Below the pieces are notes generated by a model, which saw only the letters and a list, made by a program, of their open reading frames with translations, searched no databases and was not told the origin of the DNA. This document shows positions 60,037 through 64,000 of a stretch of 64,000 bases of DNA, in pieces. Position 1 is the stretch's first letter. Each line of letters opens with the position of its first letter. The stretch comes from Xanthomonas phaseoli pv. phaseoli (GTDB lineage Bacteria; Pseudomonadota; Gammaproteobacteria; Xanthomonadales; Xanthomonadaceae), in the NCBI GenBank assembly GCA_022749655.1, contig CP094243.1:2914001-2978000 (forward strand), given 5' to 3'. A program made the translations under genes and the position numbers.

Positions 60037-60956
60037 TCAATGCTGCGCCAATGCGTAGTCGATTGCCGCGCAGATGGCCGCGACCTGCGCAGCATTGCAT
60101 TGGTCGGGCGTGGCGCGTGGGCTGTCCGGATAGACCTCGGTGGTCGTGCGATACCGCGCATCGGTGACGCCGGCGCACAAGCCCAGCCGCCGCACCGGAT
60201 AATTGATGACCCCATGCCCCACCACCGGTGCACCGATGAGTTGCCCATCCGCATCGGCAGGCGCGATATGCGTCACCTGGGCCACCGCCGCGATCACCGC
60301 CTGCTGGAAGGCCGGCTGCGGATCCTCACTGTCGCCGACCAGATAAAACCCGTCAGGAATGCTCCCAGGCACAAACACCGCACCGTCGCGCGCCGCCAAC
60401 GCAGGGCGAAACTCGCTCTCGTCGCTATCGGTGGTTTCGTGCAGGTCGATGTGCACCAGCATTCGCCCGGAGCTCGCAGCCACCAGCTGCATCAGCGCAG
60501 CCGACTCTTCGGCCGGGCTGTCGTGGCGAAAGGCGCGATTCGGATCGACTGCATCGGCATTCCAACGCTGGATGCGTTCGTAGCCCCAGGGATTGATGCA
60601 CGGCGCCACCAGTAAATTGCATTTGCCTGCGTAGTCGGCAGCACGCTGATGCAGAAATTGCAGCGCACCTTGCACGCCGCTGGTTTCGTAGCCGTGCACG
60701 CCGCCAGTGACCAACACGCATGGCAGGCTGTCGTCCCACTGCGCGCTGCGCAGTGCCAGCAGGGGATACTCCCCTTGCGCATGGGCAATGGTGCCGTACT
60801 GCACGCGCTGGTACCGCACGGCCAGTGCGGCGACCTGCTGCACGACGTCGTCCGCATAGCTGCGCTGCCGCAGCTGGCGTGCGCGCCACATGGCGCGTTC
60901 CGGCTCACCCACGGTTGCCCGGGCGTACCGATCGGATACATGGGGGTTGTCGTCAT
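60037..60956 (-). CDS. M14-family zinc carboxypeptidase (succinylglutamate-desuccinylase/AstE-like), frameshifted near the start
   Basis: About 306 residues when repaired. Zn site: His and Glu in VTGGVHGYETSGVQGALQFL and the third ligand His in MLVHIDLHETTDS. The recognition region INPWGYERIQRWNADAVDPN with NR and the catalytic Glu near EVYPDSPRATP fit the M14 fold. The N-terminus MTTTPMYPIGTPGQPW joins the rest only if one G is added to a G run (plus-strand ccc 60908-60910), giving PWGEPERAMWRARQ. The internal frame alone starts at 60912. No signal peptide, so a cytosolic peptidase or acylase. Substrate unknown. Confidence 0.85.
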
Positions 60957-61010
60957 TGCAGATACCGGTGCCAAGAAGACGCCTAGGGTAAGCGCTCTGC
61001 GCACAGAAGC

Positions 61011-61034
61011 AAAAAGGCCCCGCAGTGCGGGGCC
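61011..61034 (-). terminator. Intrinsic terminator of the DUF892 gene
   Basis: On the minus strand the 8-bp stem ggccccgc-act-gcggggcc is followed by ttttt. It lies 24 bp past the DUF892 stop codon and before the start of the carboxypeptidase gene. Confidence 0.88.
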
Positions 61035-61057
61035 GGTGAAACTTGCGTTGTTGACGT

Positions 61058-61567
61058 TTATTTCTTTGCCGTGACCCCTGGAGTGGCGTCGCGCACCAGG
61101 AACTCTTCGGTCAACTCCGGCAGATGTGCCAGCAGCCAATCGGCCATGGCCTGCTCCTGGGGCAGGATCTGCTCGCACACGCGTTGCGTTTCGACATCGC
61201 CCACCGTCTTGGCGGCACCCAGTAACGCGGTATAGGTGGCGATCTCAAGGTTCTCGAACACGTAGCTGGCCATCGCTCCCTTGACGATTTCATCGGAGGT
61301 GGTCATGCCGCCCATCGCCTGCCCGAATGCGGCCATCTTGCCCATGGCGTCCTTGATGATTGACGGTGATCCACCCAGGCGCTCGATGCACGACTCGACC
61401 AAGCGCTGTTGCCCGAGCGTCTCTTCCAGATGTTGCTCGATGCGGGCCTTGAGCTGAGGGTAGTGCTCGATGCGTGCAGCCTGGGCCTTGAGCATCTGCT
61501 CGGCCTGCTGCTCCATTGCATGCGCATCGCGCAGCCAGTCCATCAGGTTTTCTTGGGGTTCGGCCAT
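61058..61567 (-). CDS. Ferritin-like DUF892 protein (YciE/YciF-type)
   Basis: 169 residues, mostly helical. The start has a strong caggagaac ribosome-binding site. NLMDWLRDAHAMEQQAEQML carries the first Glu/His metal ligands, HLEETLGQQRLVESCIERLG the second pair and ENLEIATYTALLGAAKTVGD the third, a four-helix di-metal bundle as in rubrerythrin relatives. Family members are induced by stress and may protect DNA or handle iron. A KGG-motif stress protein (62211-62467) lies upstream on the same strand, the same pairing as the yciG-yciF-yciE locus of enterobacteria. Confidence 0.9.
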   Translation of the reverse strand: MAEPQENLMDWLRDAHAMEQQAEQMLKAQAARIEHYPQLKARIEQHLEETLGQQRLVESCIERLGGSPSIIKDAMGKMAAFGQAMGGMTTSDEIVKGAMASYVFENLEIATYTALLGAAKTVGDVETQRVCEQILPQEQAMADWLLAHLPELTEEFLVRDATPGVTAKK

Positions 61568-62110
61568 GGGGTTCTCCTGTTTGTTTGCGATATATCCAGC
61601 CTGCAGCGGCGTGGATGAAAGACGCGCCTGTTCCAAGTGAACGCTGCGTGCGACGTCTACGTGGCATTGACATGGCACAGAGGGATCGACGCTCCGCCAT
61701 CCAAAGGCGGTTGTACGCAATCGCAACGGAACTGGGGACCGCGCGGCGATCAGTGAGGCACTGCATGCAGCGTAGCGCCGCTGACCGCGCTGCCCATCTG
61801 AGGTCGATGCCCTGCTACCAGTCGTGGGGACGCTTCATGCCGAAGCAGTGCGGTGAGCGCCACAAACCGGTGGGCTGCAAATCCTGCCGGGGCTGGGAGC
61901 TGCAACCGGGCACGCGGGAAATTTTTCCATGCAATCGATGTCGAACATCATGCAGGAGTGCAAAAATTTCTCGCTTGCGCTTGATGCGTTGCACACCAAG
62001 CGCTCGTGGATCGTTCGTGGTGCGCAGGACATCAGGCGCAACGATGACGTGCAAAAAATCTGCAATCGATTGCGCATTGCCGCGTGATGCAACCGATTGG
62101 CTTCAAGCCT
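61568..62110. other. Intergenic, nothing recognised
   Basis: About 540 bp upstream of the DUF892 gene, with only shadow frames. It must contain that gene's promoter. Confidence 0.4.
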
Positions 62111-62116
62111 AAAACA

Positions 62117-62152
62117 ACACAGGCGCTGGCCGCGTGGGCGTAGCGCCTGTGT
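62117..62152 (-). terminator. 11-bp inverted repeat, probable terminator of the KGG gene
   Basis: acacaggcgct (62117-62127) pairs perfectly with agcgcctgtgt (62142-62152) around a 14-base loop. On the minus strand it is followed by tgtttt. It lies about 60 bp past the stop of the KGG gene. Confidence 0.65.
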
Positions 62153-62210
62153 CCAACGACCCGCAAAATTCGCTCCCAAACCGGCGCGTCATTGCGCGCC
62201 GATGGCTGGA

Positions 62211-62467
62211 TTAAGCGGATTCTTCCTGCGGCTTGGCCTGCTTGGAACGCCCGCCCTTGCTGCCGATCCGCGACATGTGATCGCGATCGCGGCTCACCGC
62301 CTGACCGCCCTTACGGCCAGCTTCGCGCGCTTCGTCGCTGGTAAATTCGTGCGCATTGCCGCTGGCATGCGCGGCTTTGCCGCCGCTACTCGCCAGCAGG
62401 CGGCGCTTCTCCGATCCAATGCGGCAAAGCCGCGCCGGCTACGGGTCGTGTTTTGTCCGTCTTCCAC
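62211..62467 (-). CDS. KGG-repeat stress-induced protein (YciG-like), frameshifted
   Basis: About 85 residues when repaired. The GTG at 62467 follows an ideal gaggaggcaca ribosome-binding site. The N-terminal part VEDGQNTTRSRRGFAALD meets, after restoring one base near 62411-62414 (giving DPEKRRLLAS), three copies of the KGG motif: ASSGGKAAHASGNAHEF, EAGRKGGQAVSRDRDHMSRI and GSKGGRSKQAKPQE. The first copy reads SGG, not KGG. Such small, very basic/acidic proteins are general stress or desiccation proteins. It is missed by simple frame calling because neither half has a usable start and stop. Confidence 0.82.
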
Positions 62468-63254
62468 TGTGCCTCCTCTCGATGCTTCGGTTACGCCTGG
62501 GTATTGGGCTAACCGCAACATTCGTGCCAACCCGGAAAGGCAGGCCCGGCGGTGGATTGCAGAGGGATGCAGGAAAAAACGGCTGCGCTCGCTGCGCAAA
62601 TCTTGCACACCTTCGCGTCGCCGGACGATGGGGCCTACCTCATAGGTGGATAGCGCTATCACGTGGCGCTGCTGCGGTGCGGAGGTGGCGAGACGGCTTG
62701 CGTGGCGCCGCAGCAACAGCGGCCGTGCTAGATCAAGCGGCTGCCCTGATCCAGGCACGTTCGAATCTGGCGTAGTCGGATTGCCATGCACGGCAGGCAT
62801 CGGACCTGGCGTTCGGCTCACTCGATCGTCTGCGTGAGGCAGTCGCCTAAACGATGGTGTGCGCAGCACCTTGCAGCGCGCATGCTGGTGACCCCGCAAG
62901 ATCGCTTGATCGATCTGCCACTGGAATGCCAAGACGGCGACGCAGCCACAGGACAAAACTGGCAGTGCCCGTACACAGACTGCGCGTACATCCTGGCGCG
63001 CACTGATGCGCCCTTAACGCACCAGGCGTTCATTTATGCCCCGCGAAAGACGTTGCGACTGCGTGCAGGTCAGTACCACTGGCCGAGGTCGACGCCAGGC
63101 CGGAACCATTACGCGTGCCGTGCCGTCCATGCACGCATGCGGCTGGCCCCAAGCCCCGGCAAGCAGTCCCCGGGCGCACGCGCACCACGTCACGCGGACG
63201 CCGTGAACCCGAATCGCCCTGCCCTGCAGCCGCGTCATCCGGAGTGCGCTGCCC
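62468..63254. other. Intergenic, nothing recognised
   Basis: About 790 bp between the KGG gene and the cobA gene. Frames on both strands are shadow-like. No tRNA, repeat or strong hairpin was found. It may hold a regulatory RNA that I cannot see. Confidence 0.35.
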
Positions 63255-64000
63255 TCACCCCATTGCCTGCACCACCACCGGACCACCGCGGTCGTCGCAC
63301 CCGGCAGCAACTTCGGACAGCGCATCGCCCACCAGCAACAAGGTCGGCAAACCCGGCGGCAGTGCGCTGGCTGTCATCCCCAGGTCGCCCAGGGTGGTGA
63401 GGCGACGTTGCTGCTCCGGCCGTGTGGCGGCCTGCACGATGGCAGCGGGCGTGCTGGCCGGCAAATGCGCCAGCAATGCAGCGGCCAGCACATCTGCGCG
63501 GCGCAGGCCCATGTAGATGCCCAGCGTGGTGCCGCTGGCCGCCAGCGCACCCCAATTCGGCTCGCCGTGGTCGTGGGTGTGCGCAGTCACGAAGGTGATG
63601 CCATGGCAGTGGCTGCGATGGGTCAGCGAAACCTCCAGTGCGGCCGCCGCAGCGAATGCCGCACTCACGCCATTGATCACCTGCACCCCGACACCGGCAC
63701 GGCGCAGGAAGGCGATCTCTTCGCCAGCGCGTCCGAACAGCAGCGCATCGCCCCCTTTCACGCGCACCACGCGCAGGCCCTGCAACGCATAGCGACGCAT
63801 CAGCCGGCAGATGAATTCCTGCGGTGTCGAACGGCATCCGCCACGTTTGCCGACCCGGATCACGCGCGCCTGCGGTGCAAGTTCGACGACCTCCGGGTTG
63901 GCCAGATCGTCGAGCAGCAGCACCTGCGCCGACCCCAGCGCCTTCACCGCCTTGATGGTGAGCAACTCCAGATCGCCCGGGCCGGCGGACAACAGCACCA
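63255..64000 (-). CDS. cobA: Uroporphyrinogen-III C-methyltransferase, 5' end beyond the window
   Basis: It makes precorrin-2 (SAM-dependent methylation at C2 and C7), the branch point to sirohaem and cobalamin. About 248 residues are visible. The N-terminal strand LLSAGPGDLELLTIKAVKAL is the G-x-GPGDxxLLT signature (starting at the window edge), followed by QVLLLDDLANPEVVELAP, GKRGGCRSTPQEFICRLMRR, RVVRVKGGDALLFGRAGEEI, VINGVSAAFAAAAALEVSLT, HRSHCHGITFVTAHTHDHG and the C-terminal AIVQAATRPEQQRRLTTLGD. The residues lining the SAM and tetrapyrrole sites look intact. The rest of a CysG-type fusion cannot be judged from here. Confidence 0.93.
   Translation of the reverse strand, partial: VLLSAGPGDLELLTIKAVKALGSAQVLLLDDLANPEVVELAPQARVIRVGKRGGCRSTPQEFICRLMRRYALQGLRVVRVKGGDALLFGRAGEEIAFLRRAGVGVQVINGVSAAFAAAAALEVSLTHRSHCHGITFVTAHTHDHGEPNWGALAASGTTLGIYMGLRRADVLAAALLAHLPASTPAAIVQAATRPEQQRRLTTLGDLGMTASALPPGLPTLLLVGDALSEVAAGCDDRGGPVVVQAMG

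Noticed and set aside
1..64000. tRNA or rRNA genes
   Set aside because: I scanned for cloverleaf hallmarks such as GGTTCGAATCC-like T-arms and found no convincing candidate; none is reported. A covariance-model search would be decisive.

Overview
The window reads as a Xanthomonas-type gammaproteobacterial chromosome. It is GC-rich, and the RNase E, RluC, NfuA, DUF3300, ZIP, PQQ-dehydrogenase and autotransporter proteins are of the type found in Xanthomonadaceae. A sequence resembling the published Xanthomonas dif / filamentous-phage attachment core lies near 26.0 kb. The species cannot be fixed from sequence alone.

Layout. (1) 0.4-13.3 kb is mostly housekeeping: rne (minus) with an IS5-family element inserted between its stop codon and its terminator; rluC; a DUF3300 lipoprotein; a ZIP metal transporter; a pterin dehydratase and a TonB-C-like lipoprotein; nfuA translationally coupled to a one-TM, Pro/Ala-rich envelope protein. 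(2) 13.4-17.6 kb holds a TetR regulator with a perfect 28-bp operator palindrome, a divergent NmrA-like reductase, a decayed epoxide hydrolase, a lipoprotein and a decayed BLUF photoreceptor. (3) 17.6-31.3 kb is an IS-rich accessory block. Three IS256-family copies and a second IS5 copy surround a translationally coupled biosynthetic operon (acyl-CoA-dehydrogenase remnant, PIG-L deacetylase, NodS-like methyltransferase, GT2, alpha/beta hydrolase fused to a gluconate-2-dehydrogenase-subunit-3-like domain, GMC oxidoreductase remnant). The block also contains a dif-like site, a hairpin-rich segment, a Zot-type filamentous-phage remnant, an unrecognised truncated gene and a Gfo/Idh/MocA stub. (4) 31.5-34 kb has a PQQ-type sugar dehydrogenase coupled to a DUF2231 membrane protein. 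(5) 35-45.8 kb has an S8-protease autotransporter, a three-gene HME-RND efflux operon and a coupled FixJ-type two-component system. (6) 46-56.3 kb is one enormous adhesin-like autotransporter of about 3,400 codons with internal duplications. (7) 57-64 kb has a degenerate GGDEF-EAL phosphodiesterase, a DUF1349 protein, an M14 carboxypeptidase, a DUF892 ferritin-like protein, a KGG-repeat stress protein and the 3' part of a uroporphyrinogen-III methyltransferase gene.

A striking property of the whole window is about twenty single-base frameshifts. Most are the loss of one base in a short G or C run, and they interrupt otherwise well conserved genes, including a normally conserved one (rne) and one of three otherwise identical IS copies. 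This looks more like homopolymer error in the assembly than decay, although the IS-truncated and multiply broken genes (acyl-CoA dehydrogenase, GMC oxidoreductase, BLUF, epoxide hydrolase, zot) are probably real pseudogenes. All coordinates for frameshifted genes span both halves.
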